Shown here piece by piece: positions 15,363 through 23,693 of a stretch of 43,651 nt of DNA. Numbering within the stretch: the stretch's first letter is position 1; each line of letters starts with the position of its first letter. Under the pieces are notes generated by a model that saw only the letters and a program-made list of their open reading frames with translations, did not search any database and was not told the DNA's origin. The stretch comes from an uncultured Jannaschia sp. (GTDB lineage: Bacteria; Pseudomonadota; Alphaproteobacteria; Rhodobacterales; Rhodobacteraceae). The stretch is taken from NCBI RefSeq assembly GCF_947494055.1, contig NZ_CANLTR010000029.1:1-43651 (forward strand). The letters are read 5' to 3'. The position numbers were made by a program, and so were the translations under genes.

Positions 15363-16478
15363 CTATTGTGAAACGAGTTCGAACTTCTGGGCGCGCTTTC
15401 CCGTGTCCACTTCGGCCGTGTAGATGTTCCCGGACGAATCCAGTGCCAGGTTGTGGACCCAGTGGAACTGACCGGCGTAGCGGCCATGACGCCCGAAGCG
15501 GTCCACCAGCTCACCGGCCTCACGGTTGATGGTCTGGATCTGGTTGTTCTCGCCGTCGGCATTGTGAAGCCAAGTCTGCGCGTCGTCCGGGGAGAGGTCG
15601 AGATCCCAAATCGAGCCGTTGCCGAGAGTTTCGCGGTTGAAGACGAACTCCTCCACGAATGTTCCATCCTTCTGGAACACCTGTATGCGGTTGTTCACCC
15701 GGTCGCAGACATAGACCAGACCGTCATCGGCGATCCTGACACAATGAACCGGATTGCCGAACGTGTTCACGGGCTCAGCCTCGGGATCATAGGCAGCGAG
15801 TTCACCGTCGTTTGGCTCCTCCCCGTAGGCGCCCCAGTGGCGAAGGTATTCCCCGGTCTCGCCGTCGAACACGATCACGCGCCGGTTCTGGTAGCCGTCG
15901 GCGATGTAGGCCTCGTTTGTCTCGGGATCGACCTCGATATCCGCGGGCCGTCCTAGAAGCTCGGTGTCGTTGCTCCCGCCGGTTTCGCCCGGGCGGCCGA
16001 TCTGCAGGAGGAACGTGCCGTCACGGCTGAACTTCAGCACCTGGTGATCGTTTTCGCCGTTTCCGGCGATCCACACGTTGTCGTTCTGATCGACGAAAAT
16101 GCCGTGCTCGTTTTCAGGCCAGTCGTAGCCCTCTCCGGGGCCGCCCCATTGCTGAACGACGTTGCCGTCCTGATCGAACTCCACGACCGGGCTCATCGGC
16201 ACGCAGCACGTGGAACGCGGGGGATTCTGGGCGGCGCCGGCCTCGTCCTCCGTAAGGGAGGCGGGCCTCTGGACGATCCAGATATGGTCCTGTCCATCAA
16301 CCGCGATGCCCGCGACCTGACCAAGAATTTCTCCCTCCGGCATGGTCGGCCAGGATGGATCCACTTGGTATTCGGGCGGCTCCTGCGCCAAGGCCTGGCC
16401 GGTGAGAGCCATGCCCGACAGGGCAAGCGCCACTAGCCCGGCGGCTATGCCGCCGGTTGTCTGATCGATCCGTGTCAT
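15363..16478 (-). CDS. Periplasmic beta-propeller (NHL-repeat, PAL-like) protein
   Basis: A 371-residue protein with signal peptide (AGLVALALSGMALTGQALA, cut before QEPPEYQVD). The body contains repeated NHL-type blades: VAGIAVDGQDHIWIVQRPAS, HGIFVDQNDNVWIAGNGEND, DIEVDPETNEAYIADGYQNR, and HNLALDSSGNIYTAEVDTGK. The arrangement resembles the peptidyl-alpha-hydroxyglycine amidating lyase group of six-bladed propellers, often annotated as hypothetical in bacteria. The start at 16478 is preceded by GGGAGGAGCTGAC. Function and ligand are unknown; it is followed by the HupE/UreJ-like gene. Confidence 0.85.
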   Translation of the reverse strand: MTRIDQTTGGIAAGLVALALSGMALTGQALAQEPPEYQVDPSWPTMPEGEILGQVAGIAVDGQDHIWIVQRPASLTEDEAGAAQNPPRSTCCVPMSPVVEFDQDGNVVQQWGGPGEGYDWPENEHGIFVDQNDNVWIAGNGENDHQVLKFSRDGTFLLQIGRPGETGGSNDTELLGRPADIEVDPETNEAYIADGYQNRRVIVFDGETGEYLRHWGAYGEEPNDGELAAYDPEAEPVNTFGNPVHCVRIADDGLVYVCDRVNNRIQVFQKDGTFVEEFVFNRETLGNGSIWDLDLSPDDAQTWLHNADGENNQIQTINREAGELVDRFGRHGRYAGQFHWVHNLALDSSGNIYTAEVDTGKRAQKFELVSQ

Positions 16479-16622
16479 GTCAGCTCCTCCCAAAGCCTGC
16501 GCAGGAACTTACCGACGGGTCAGACTGGCAATCCGGGTGTTATTCCCTGCGCACGGATCGATTGTGTAACGAATTTGTGATTCGATCAACGAATAAGCAA
16601 GATTGTTTCCTGTAAAGTCGCA

Positions 16623-16641
16623 GCGGTTAGCGGTTAGCGGT
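16623..16641 (+). repeat. Heptamer tandem repeat at the broken end of IS5 copy B
   Basis: The unit GCGGTTA occurs twice, followed by GCGGT. It lies exactly where the transposase of copy B stops matching its family, supplying the last codons and the stop codon. It may mark a slippage-mediated deletion junction. Confidence 0.6.
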
Positions 16642-17157
16642 CCGCCCTACGCCGCTGTCGGTGAACTCGACAGCGCGAACCTCGAGCGTCGCCTCGTCGA
16701 TGGCGAGATGGACCTTGCGCCAGACGCGCCGCCGAGCCCCGCCGTGCTTGCGCGCGTGCCATTCGCCCTCGCCCCGGACCTTGATGCCGGTGCTGTCGAT
16801 CAGCAGATGGAGCAATCCGCCCGAGCCCCGATAGGGCAGCTGCACGGCGAGCGTCTTCTGACGGCGGCACAGCGTCGAGAAGTCCGGCACTGGCCAGTCC
16901 AGGCCCGCCAGCTTCAGCAGGCTCGCCACGAAGCCGATCGTCTGCCGGAGCGGTAGGCCGAACAGCACCTTGATCGTGAGGCAGGTCTGGATCGCGGCGT
17001 CCGAGAAGGTCTGCTGACGGCCGCGCTTGCCCGACGGCGCCGCGTGCCAAGTCATGCCAGGATCGAACCAGATCGTCAGCGAACCGCGCTCACGCAGCGA
17101 CGCGTTGTAGGACGACCTGTTCAGGGTGCGGTAGCGTGTGGGTGCAGGCTTGGACAT
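16627..17157 (-). pseudogene. IS5-family transposase, copy B, C-terminally truncated
   Basis: The first ~170 residues are an intact IS5/IS427-type transposase: an N-terminal domain SYNASLRERGSLTIWFDPGM, LPLRQTIGFVASLLKLAGLD, the DDE-start STGIKVRGEGEWHARK and LEVRAVEF. It ends at DSGVG and runs into unrelated codons (RTANR) and a stop, losing two thirds of the catalytic domain. The last matching residue is exactly where insert E2 sits in copy A. It carries none of the hairpin inserts and thus shows the empty site of E1. It lies next to the metK end; the IS end is probably within 17190-17230. Confidence 0.85.
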
Positions 17158-17262
17158 CCCGCCCAGCTATGCCGCCGGACTCCCGATGTGAATCCCGAGA
17201 AGGCTTTGCGCAACAAGGCCTCCCGCCAGGGGAATCCTGAATCCAATCAAGAGCGACACGCT

Positions 17263-18447
17263 CTAGAGCCGCGAGGTGATTGCCGCCGCTAGATCGGTCC
17301 GCTCCCAGGAGAAGCCCCCGTCCTCGTCCGGCGCGCGGCCGAAATGGCCGTAGGCCGCCGTGCGCTGGTAGATCGGCTTGTTGAGGCCCAGATGCGTGCG
17401 GATGCCGCGCGGTGTGAGGTCCATCGCCCCCGCTACCGCCCGCTCGATCGCGGCGTTGTCGGTCTCTCCGGTCCCGTGCGTATCTACGTAGATCGAAAGC
17501 GGCTTCGCCACGCCGATCGCGTAGGAGAGCTGCAACGTCGCGCGCGTGGCCAGCCCCGCCGCCACGATGTTCTTCGCGAGATAGCGCGCGGCATAGGCCG
17601 CCGAACGGTCCACCTTGGTCGGGTCCTTGCCCGAGAAGGCCCCGCCTCCGTGCGGGGCCGCGCCGCCGTAGGTATCGACGATGATTTTGCGCCCCGTGAG
17701 GCCGGCATCCCCGTCGGGACCACCGATCACGAACTTGCCGGTCGGGTTGACCCACCATTCCGTCGAGGCGTCGAGCCACCCCTCCGGCAGCACTTCGCGA
17801 ATATAGGGCTCGACGATGGCGCGCACGTCGTCGGAGGTCAGGTCCTCGTCGATATGCTGCGTCGACAGGACGAGGGACGAGACGCCGACGGGGCGGCCAT
17901 CCTCGTACCGCAAGGTCAGTTGCGACTTGGCATCCGGCCCGAGCATCGGCTCGCGGCCGGATTTGCGCGCCTCTGCCAGCCGCCGCAGGATGGCATGCGC
18001 ATAGTGGATCGGCGCGGGCATCAACTCCGGCGTCTCGGAACAGGCATAGCCGAACATGATCCCCTGATCGCCGGCGCCCTCCTCCTTCTCGTTCGTCGCC
18101 ACGACGCCGGCCGCGATATGCGCCGATTGTTCGTGCAGGAGGTTCGTCACCTCGACCGTCTCGTGGTGGAACTTCTCCTGCGCGTAGCCGATGTCGCGGA
18201 TGCAGTCCCGCGCGATGCCGTCGATCCGGCCCATCATGTCCGCGAGTCGCGACGGGTCGGACAGCCCGATCTCGCCGCCGATCACCACGCGGTCGGTGGT
18301 CGCGAAGGTCTCGGCGGCTACCCGCGCCTCGGGCTCCTCCGCGAGCAGGGCGTCGAGGACGGCGTCGGAAATGCGATCGCAGACCTTGTCCGGATGCCCC
18401 TCGGAGACGGATTCCGAGGTGAAGGAATAGTTCTTGCGGCTGCTCAT
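17263..18447 (-). CDS. metK: S-adenosylmethionine synthetase
   Basis: A complete 394-residue MetK. It makes SAM from methionine and ATP in the cytosol. Hallmarks are [20 protein letters not shown] at the N-terminus (ATP and metal site), [20 protein letters not shown] (active-site loop), [20 protein letters not shown] and the signature [20 protein letters not shown]. Its length matches the family. The start [12 protein letters not shown] at 18447 follows a GGAGCA ribosome-binding site that is part of a SAM/SAH-type riboswitch. It is essential housekeeping DNA, now flanked by transposon debris on both sides. In relatives an lnt gene commonly precedes it, and here a truncated lnt does. Confidence 0.97.
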   Translation of the reverse strand: MSSRKNYSFTSESVSEGHPDKVCDRISDAVLDALLAEEPEARVAAETFATTDRVVIGGEIGLSDPSRLADMMGRIDGIARDCIRDIGYAQEKFHHETVEVTNLLHEQSAHIAAGVVATNEKEEGAGDQGIMFGYACSETPELMPAPIHYAHAILRRLAEARKSGREPMLGPDAKSQLTLRYEDGRPVGVSSLVLSTQHIDEDLTSDDVRAIVEPYIREVLPEGWLDASTEWWVNPTGKFVIGGPDGDAGLTGRKIIVDTYGGAAPHGGGAFSGKDPTKVDRSAAYAARYLAKNIVAAGLATRATLQLSYAIGVAKPLSIYVDTHGTGETDNAAIERAVAGAMDLTPRGIRTHLGLNKPIYQRTAAYGHFGRAPDEDGGFSWERTDLAAAITSRL

Positions 18448-18451
18448 GGGG

Positions 18452-18499
18452 TGCTCCGATTGATGGTCACGCCCCGTCAGGAAGCCGTTGGAGCGACCG
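18452..18499 (-). promoter_or_regulatory. SAM/SAH riboswitch in front of metK
   Basis: On the minus strand, starting 52 bases before the metK ATG, the sequence reads GGTCGC, then CCAACGGCTTCCTG, then GCGTGACCAT and GGAGCA. The AACGGCTTCCTG loop, the GGTC/GACC stem and the pairing region that includes the GGAGCA Shine-Dalgarno match the SAM/SAH class described from Rhodobacterales, where it lies upstream of metK. Ligand binding would hide the ribosome-binding site and lower MetK synthesis when SAM is plentiful. The helix spacing is slightly longer than in the best-known example. Confidence 0.85.
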
Positions 18500-18506
18500 C
18501 TATCGA

Positions 18507-19262
18507 CTAGGGACGATCGGGGAGACGCACAACTCCGATTCGTCCGGAAAAGATGACACAGCATGCCGCGAGCAAGAAAAGGGTTATCAGCGCCGCCCAA
18601 TCCCCGGTCGCAAGGTACGGGGTCGGCGGAAGCGCCGGCGGGAGGGCGGCGTCGAGATGCCCGTGGACCTGCAGCGGCAGGCTGGCCAGCACCGTCCCGC
18701 GCGCGTCGATCGCCGCCGAGATGCCGGTATTGGCCGCGCGCAGAACCGGGAGCCCAGACTCCGCGGCGCGCAGCCGCGTGAGCGCGAGATGCTGCTGCGG
18801 CCCGAAGCGCCGCCCGAACCAGGCATCGTTCGTCAGATGCAGAATCGCGCGCGGCCGGTCGACGCGCGCGATGTCCTGCGGAAAGATCGCCTCGTAACAG
18901 ATGAGCGGCAGAACGGGCCCGACCCCCGGCGCGTCGAGGAGCGCTGGCCCGTCCCCCGGCGCGAAGGTCCCGGCGAGTCGGCTCGCCAGCGGGCCGATCC
19001 CGACAAGGTCGAACAGGCCCTGCATGGGAAGGAACTCGCCGAAGGGGACGAGCCGGTGCTTGTCGTGGATCGCCGCGACCTCGCCCGACGGGCCCTCAAG
19101 AAGCGCAGCCGAATTGCGCGGGTGCCCGTCCGGGCCGTAGCGCTGCACGCCGATGAGGAACGGCTCGCCCCCCGCCGCGTCCGCAAGGATCGGCCGGAGG
19201 TCGTCGGGCGCCGCTGGCAGCGACACGCCGTAGAACAAGTATCCCTGACCGAGGACCAGCAA
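18507..19262 (-). pseudogene. lnt: Apolipoprotein N-acyltransferase, C-terminal fragment
   Basis: The frame encodes the nitrilase domain of Lnt, which acylates lipoproteins at the periplasmic side of the inner membrane. The catalytic lysine ([17 protein letters not shown]) and cysteine ([14 protein letters not shown]) are present, as is [10 protein letters not shown]. The N-terminal membrane helices and the first catalytic glutamate (in a WPE-type motif) are missing. The sequence leaves the family at about 19215-19225. The final helix near [15 protein letters not shown] is kept. Either lnt was broken by a rearrangement or another copy exists elsewhere. A stray ATG-less leader (GQGYLF) before the junction recalls the end of EAL domains, but this is weak. 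Confidence 0.8.
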
Positions 19263-19558
19263 CGCAACAGTCCTCCGTGCCGTCCCTGCCGCATGATGCG
19301 ACGCCCGAGGAGATGCTGGCCTATCACCAGCGCTTCAGCAGGCTGGCTCACGACCTGTAGAACTGCCTCGAGCTTGAGCACGACCGATTGGGAAAACGGT
19401 GTCTTCTCGGAGGCGGTCGCGGAGGGGCGAACGCGCGAGGTATTCGACGCGAAGATCCCCCCTTTCGGCAAGCCCAGTGCCGATTTGGACGCGCTCCGCG
19501 GTCGGGCCTGGGACGATGTCCTGCATGTCTGCGCCCTCTAGAGGCCGAACAGAAAGGT
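19263..19558 (+). pseudogene. Remnant of an unrecognised gene
   Basis: On the plus strand one frame reads TPEEMLAYHQRFSRLAHDL, a TAG, then NCLELEHDRL; a neighbouring frame continues ENGVFSEAVAEGRTREVF and DAKIPPFGKPSADLDALRG to a stop at 19539-19541. The pieces look like parts of one protein broken by a stop and a frameshift. I do not recognise the family. It lies between the lnt fragment and an IS remnant, so this is a junction zone. Confidence 0.35.
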
Positions 19559-20401
19559 GGACACCTCCGCTTGCTGACTCGCAGCAGCGCTCTGAGCTTG
19601 GCGGGGTGCATGATACGGCCCTGGCGAGCGGCCTCGGACCGTCTTTGGCGTTTTATAAGGCCGGATCGCCCGCCCTTTCCGGTCAGGCGGGTGCAGGTCG
19701 GCTGTCGATCCACCGCCATCGGGTCATGTTGTAGACGAGATTGGCGAGCGTGATCGTCGCCTAGGGGCGCTTCAGCCCGATCGTGCAGATGATTATCCCC
19801 ATGCGGGCCTTCTGCTCGTCAGCCGACTGGCCATCCTTGATCGCCGCCTTCTCCCCCTCGGTGTTCCGCTGCCGGGGCGCCGCGGCCAGGCTCGCGTTGA
19901 CGATCTGGCTGCCCCGCGGCGGGTAGCCCGCGGCCGTGATGGCCTAGTCCAGGCGCTTGAAAAGATTCTCCAGCGCGCCGGCGCAACCAACGCCTCGCGG
20001 AGGTCCCATAGGGTATTCGCGTTAGGGACCCGGTCTTCCGGCCCGAACTGGCAGAACCGCATCCACGACAGCTGGTCCCGGACGAGATACTCGGTCTGGT
20101 CGAGTGAGAGCCCGTGCAGCGATTGCACGACCAACTTCCGGAACTTCAGCACTGGGTCGAACGGTGGCCGGCCGCCCTTCCAGCGCTGCGGCCGACCGAG
20201 GGCACCTTCCAGCACCGGCCGGAACATCTCGAACTCCATCGTCGCGGCCAGCGTCTCCAGCAGATCACCCTGCGCGGAGATCTCCGCCAGCCGCTCCGTG
20301 ATCGACCAGAACCCAGCTGACGCGTCATCGCTACGCCCCTGTTTCTCGGAAACGGAGTGAATCACGAAACCCTGCTCAGAGCGAGGTTTCCGGAGGTGTC
20401 C
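19559..20401 (-). mobile_element. Internally deleted IS5-type insertion sequence
   Basis: Matching ends GGACACCTCCG at 19559 and CGGAGGTGTCC ending at 20401 frame a transposase remnant. The remaining 843 bp is well below a normal length because the catalytic part is deleted. No target duplication is evident. Confidence 0.7.
19683..20365 (-). pseudogene. IS5-family transposase remnant with internal deletion
   Basis: The N-terminal domain is readable (FWSITERLAEISAQGDLLET, RWKGGRPPFDPVLKFRKLVV, RVPNANTLWDLREAL). A frameshift follows, then GALENLFKRLD with TAG, QIVNASLAAAPRQRNTEGEK, and a direct jump from DGQSADE to QKARMGIIICTIGLKRP. About 130 residues between these blocks are missing, including most of the DDE core. 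A second TAG precedes ATITLANLVYNMTRWRW. It is clearly inactive. It differs in sequence group from copies A and B. Confidence 0.82.
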
Positions 20402-20555
20402 AGCGCTCCGCCGGGTGTTCGGCGACAGCCACTACGGCATACCAATATGCAAAGCGCATCCCGTGCGAGCGCGAGGGTCGGATGCACGACGACATTCGCA
20501 TGGCCGGCGTCGAGGAGACCTTATTATCGCGCCGCAGGACGCCGGACTGGGCAGG

Positions 20556-21107
20556 TCAGACATTGGCGCGGGACGGAACACTGCCGGGCCGGGCGCGCGC
20601 GAGCGCGGCCGTCAGCATGCCCGCGATTGCCGCTTTCAGAAGGTCTCCGGGGATGAAGGCCGCAGTGAGGAGGGCCGCCTCGGCCAGCGACCGGTCCAGC
20701 ACCACCGCCATCCCGACGACGCCGAACGCATGGTCGATTCCGATTCCCCCGACCACGGCAGCGAAGCCCGCGACCAGGGCGAGGTTCGCGCCCCGCCAGT
20801 GTTCGACGATCCAGCCGGTAACAAAGGCCGCCACGGGGAAGCCCACGAGATAGCCCACGGTGGGCGAGGCGAAGACGCCGAGGCCGCCGCGCCCGCCGGC
20901 GAGAAGCGGCAGGCCTAGGGCGACGAGGCCGACGAAGAGCAGGACTGCCATCACCCCACGCCGCGCGCCCAGGACGGTGCCGGCGAGCATCACCCCCAGC
21001 GACTGCGCCGTAACCGGGACGCCGAAGGCCAGGATGATCGGTGGAACCAGGCCCAGAACGGCGATGAGAGCCGCGAAGAGCGCGATCATGGCCACGTTGC
21101 GTTCCAT
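20556..21107 (-). CDS. bioY: Biotin transporter substrate-binding component BioY
   Basis: A 183-residue integral membrane protein of about six segments, the S-component of the biotin ECF transporter. BioY marks are VTAQSLGVMLAGTVLGARRG, the LPLLAGGRGGLGVF loop, GYLVGFPVAAFVTGW and AAFIPGDLLKAAIAGML. It binds biotin in the inner membrane and, together with BioM and BioN, drives ATP-dependent uptake. Its ATG follows directly after the bioN stop codon. Genes for a biotin-dependent carboxylase lie in the same island. Between 20402 and 20555 downstream I see only debris (a plus-strand frame FGDSHYGIPICKAHP without a recognisable family). Confidence 0.92.
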   Translation of the reverse strand: MERNVAMIALFAALIAVLGLVPPIILAFGVPVTAQSLGVMLAGTVLGARRGVMAVLLFVGLVALGLPLLAGGRGGLGVFASPTVGYLVGFPVAAFVTGWIVEHWRGANLALVAGFAAVVGGIGIDHAFGVVGMAVVLDRSLAEAALLTAAFIPGDLLKAAIAGMLTAALARARPGSVPSRANV

Positions 21108-21722
21108 TCAGGTCTCCTTGTTGGAAATGAGGCCGCCCCGCGCCTTCAGGGCCTCAGACACACGCTCGGCGTCGTCGAAGGCGAGAAGAGTGAAGGGCAG
21201 GATGATGCGCCAGCCAGGTCGGCGGCGCGAGCGGGCTCGCCACGCTTGCATGAGGTCCTCGGCCCGATCAAGGAGGACCGGCGTCATCCGGATCACCAGG
21301 GCGATGGCGATCTCGAGTGCCCGGGTCTGTAGGCCGAGGCGGCGGAACGGCCGGCATAGGAAGGCGACTACGTCGACCATGTCGGTGAGTCGCGTGGTCA
21401 TGGTAACCAGATTGGCCAGCGCCACGGCGGAGATCATGCGCAGGGCAATTCCAAGCCCGTGAGCGGGGCGTCCCTCAATCGCTGCCCAGGCGATGACGAC
21501 GATCAGAAACGGCCAGAGCCTCGCTAGGCGCCGCAGGCCCGACGCCATAAAGGACCGACCCGGGAGTGAATAGAGCGTCAGGATTAGGACCGCGACCGCA
21601 GCGATCAGCGCTAAGCTGTCAAGATAGAAGAGTGCCGCCGTGGCCAAACATAGCCCGCCAAGCTTAGCGCCGGCCGGCCATGCATGGGCTCGGGTTTCAA
21701 CCGGGGAGGTCAGCGAGATCAT
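21108..21722 (-). CDS. bioN: ECF transporter transmembrane component BioN
   Basis: A 204-residue EcfT-type membrane protein. It has several hydrophobic segments in the first 130 residues and the two coupling motifs near the C-terminus: AWRARSRRRPGW (Ala-Arg-Arg type) and ALKARGGLISN. These touch the ATPase. The start lies 26 bases inside the 3' end of bioM, and the stop is adjacent to the bioY start, so the three genes form one tight operon. Confidence 0.88.
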   Translation of the reverse strand: MISLTSPVETRAHAWPAGAKLGGLCLATAALFYLDSLALIAAVAVLILTLYSLPGRSFMASGLRRLARLWPFLIVVIAWAAIEGRPAHGLGIALRMISAVALANLVTMTTRLTDMVDVVAFLCRPFRRLGLQTRALEIAIALVIRMTPVLLDRAEDLMQAWRARSRRRPGWRIILPFTLLAFDDAERVSEALKARGGLISNKET

Positions 21723-22470
21723 GGTTCCGCCCTAGGTCATTCATAGCAGCGATGTACTCCGGCAGGACCTGTTCGGCAGGTCCGACCATGCAGATCCGGC
21801 CCTCATCCAGCCACAGCACCCTGTCGCAATCGCCGAGATCGGCCGGATCGTGGGAAACGTGGAGGACGTTTCCCTCGAACCGTCGCAGGTGCCGCGACAA
21901 CTGCATCTTCGTCGGGATGTCGAGTCCGGCGAACGGCTCGTCGAGAACGAGAAGTCGGGGGGCCATGGCCACGACCGAAATCAGGCAGACAAGGTGCTTC
22001 TGACCATGTGACAGGGTCGCGACGGAGGCGCCGGCCCAATGGACACGCCCAAATTTCTCCAGCATTCGGCGCGCTTCCGCCTCCGCCTCGGCGCGGGAGA
22101 GGCTCTGCTGGCCGAGACCGAAGGCGATCTCTTCCAAGACGGTGGGAAAGATCAACTGGTGGTCGGGATTCTGGAACAGGATGCCGACCTCGGCCAAGGC
22201 CGCCCGGCGATCCGCGGCTGGGTCGATCCCGTTCAGCCGCACGGTCCCGGAAGTCGGACAGACGAGTCCCGCCAGAAGCCGCGTTAGCGTAGACTTGCCC
22301 GATCCGTTTCTCCCCACCACGCCCAGTCGGCCGACATCGAGGTCGAGATCGAGAACACCGAGCACCCGACGGCCCTCGCGAACGAGGCCGATGCTCGAAA
22401 GTTCGAGCCGGCTGCGCCGCTCGGGGTGATCCATTCCTTGATCGCCAGGCGAGAGGGTTTCTAGTGTCAT
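21697..22470 (-). CDS. bioM: ECF transporter ATPase BioM
   Basis: An ABC ATPase. It contains Walker A GRNGSGKST, Q-loop ILFQNPDHQL, signature LSHGQKH, Walker B RLLVLDEPFAGLD and H-loop HVSHD. The QNPDHQL string and CbiO/EcfA-like order fit the energising subunit of biotin uptake. The length is 257 residues from ATG 22470 or 245 from ATG 22434; neither has a good ribosome-binding site. The signature starts with LSHGQ rather than LSGGQ, a common variant in this group. It precedes bioN and bioY. Confidence 0.88.
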   Translation of the reverse strand: MTLETLSPGDQGMDHPERRSRLELSSIGLVREGRRVLGVLDLDLDVGRLGVVGRNGSGKSTLTRLLAGLVCPTSGTVRLNGIDPAADRRAALAEVGILFQNPDHQLIFPTVLEEIAFGLGQQSLSRAEAEAEARRMLEKFGRVHWAGASVATLSHGQKHLVCLISVVAMAPRLLVLDEPFAGLDIPTKMQLSRHLRRFEGNVLHVSHDPADLGDCDRVLWLDEGRICMVGPAEQVLPEYIAAMNDLGRNHDLADLPG

Positions 22471-22519
22471 CGTCTGAACGGGCACTGCTTCGCCACCGAT
22501 ATATTTCGGCGCGGTGCAG

Positions 22520-22537
22520 CTCGCCGGTACCGGCGAG
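22520..22537. repeat. Perfect 18-bp palindrome upstream of bioM
   Basis: CTCGCCGGTACCGGCGAG is fully self-complementary. It lies 50 bases before bioM and 135 bases after the quinone-oxidoreductase gene. It may be an operator or terminator element; there is no T-run. The rest of 22471-22670 has no gene. Confidence 0.4.
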
Positions 22538-22670
22538 GGCGTGCGCGTGCAAGAACTCGACCATCCCGCATCACCTTCGGCAGGCGATCTGCCGCCCCAC
22601 GCCATGGCGGCGAGGCCGGAGGTTCGGGCGAGCCGGCCGCGCTGCGCCACGTGCCGTTCCCTCACGGCGA

Positions 22671-23657
22671 TCACGCAGGTTCGGGACGGAGCAGTATCTT
22701 GCCCCGGTGATCCGCGGCCTCCATGGTGGCATGGGCCTGTGCGGCCAGGTCGAGCGGTAAGACCCGATCCGTCAGCGTCTTCAGCTTGCCCGCACCGAAG
22801 AACGGCCAAACCTGCTCTTCGAGTTCTCGCGCGATCTGAGCCTTGAACGCCGGGCTGCGCGACCGAAGCGTTGAGCCAGTGAGGGTGAGCCGCTTCAACA
22901 TAAGCGGCATCAGGTCGATCTCGATTTTGGAGCCCTTGTTGAACGCGATCTGCACGAGACGCGCATCGGCCCGCGCCGCCTTGATGTTGCGGGCCACGTA
23001 ATCGCCGCCAATGATGTCGAGAATTGCGTCGGCGCCGCCGGCCTCCCGGACGATCTGCACGAAATCCTCGCGGCCGAAGTCGATTGCACGCTCTGCGCCG
23101 ATCTCGCGGCAGAACGCGCAATCCGCCTCCGCCGCCGTGGTAAAGACCCGCAGGCCCATGGCCTTGCCGATCTGGATCGCGGTGGAGCCGATCCCGCCCG
23201 CTCCGCCGTGGACGAGGAGGATGCCGCCCTCGGGCAGGGCGCCGGGATGGAAGATGTTGCTCCAGACTGTGAAGTAGGTTTCCGGAAGACCCGCCGCGTC
23301 GGTTTCGTCGACCCCGTCGGGGATCGGCAGGCAATGCTCAGCGTCCACTGCCACGTACTCTGCGTAGGCCCCGCCGTTGGTCAGTGCGACCACACGGTCG
23401 CCGACCTTCCAGCGTCCGACCTCCTTGCCAACGGCCACGATTTCCCCGGAGGCCTCAAGCCCCAAAAGGTCGGATGCCCCTTTCGGCGGCGGGTAATGGC
23501 CGCGCCGCTGGACGAGATCGGGGCCGTTGACGCCGGTCGCTGTCACGCGCAGGCGAACCTCGCCGGGCCCCGGCTCGGGAACGAGGCGGCGGCCGGTTGC
23601 AAGGACTTCGGGGCCACCGGGTTCGGAGATCTCGATGACGGTCATGCTCTCGGTCAT
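22671..23657 (-). CDS. NAD(P)H quinone oxidoreductase-type (zinc-free MDR) protein
   Basis: A 328-residue medium-chain dehydrogenase/reductase of the quinone oxidoreductase (PIG3-like) branch. The N-terminal GroES-like part has GVNGPDLVQRRGHYPPPKGA and LGLEASGEIVAVG; the nucleotide-binding part has VHGGAGGIGSTAIQIGKAMG and the GGDYVARN loop. The zinc ligands of alcohol dehydrogenases are absent, as in this branch. It would reduce quinones or unsaturated carbonyls with NADPH. It lies 36 bases after the alpha/beta hydrolase gene, so it belongs to the catabolic operon. Confidence 0.9.
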   Translation of the reverse strand: MTESMTVIEISEPGGPEVLATGRRLVPEPGPGEVRLRVTATGVNGPDLVQRRGHYPPPKGASDLLGLEASGEIVAVGKEVGRWKVGDRVVALTNGGAYAEYVAVDAEHCLPIPDGVDETDAAGLPETYFTVWSNIFHPGALPEGGILLVHGGAGGIGSTAIQIGKAMGLRVFTTAAEADCAFCREIGAERAIDFGREDFVQIVREAGGADAILDIIGGDYVARNIKAARADARLVQIAFNKGSKIEIDLMPLMLKRLTLTGSTLRSRSPAFKAQIARELEEQVWPFFGAGKLKTLTDRVLPLDLAAQAHATMEAADHRGKILLRPEPA

Positions 23658-23693
23658 ATGTGTCGTTTTCTCTCTGCTGAGTGCTGGCGGGAT

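Noticed and set aside
20402-20555. A plus-strand peptide frame (FGDSHYGIPICKAHP)
   Set aside because: It is short, lacks start and stop context and no family came to mind. It may be a scar but is not supported as a gene.
22520-22537. Perfect palindrome as a rho-independent terminator
   Set aside because: No T-run follows on either strand and it has no loop. It was listed only as a palindrome.
22471-22670. A BioR operator upstream of bioM
   Set aside because: No TTATNNATAA-type sequence was found in this region.
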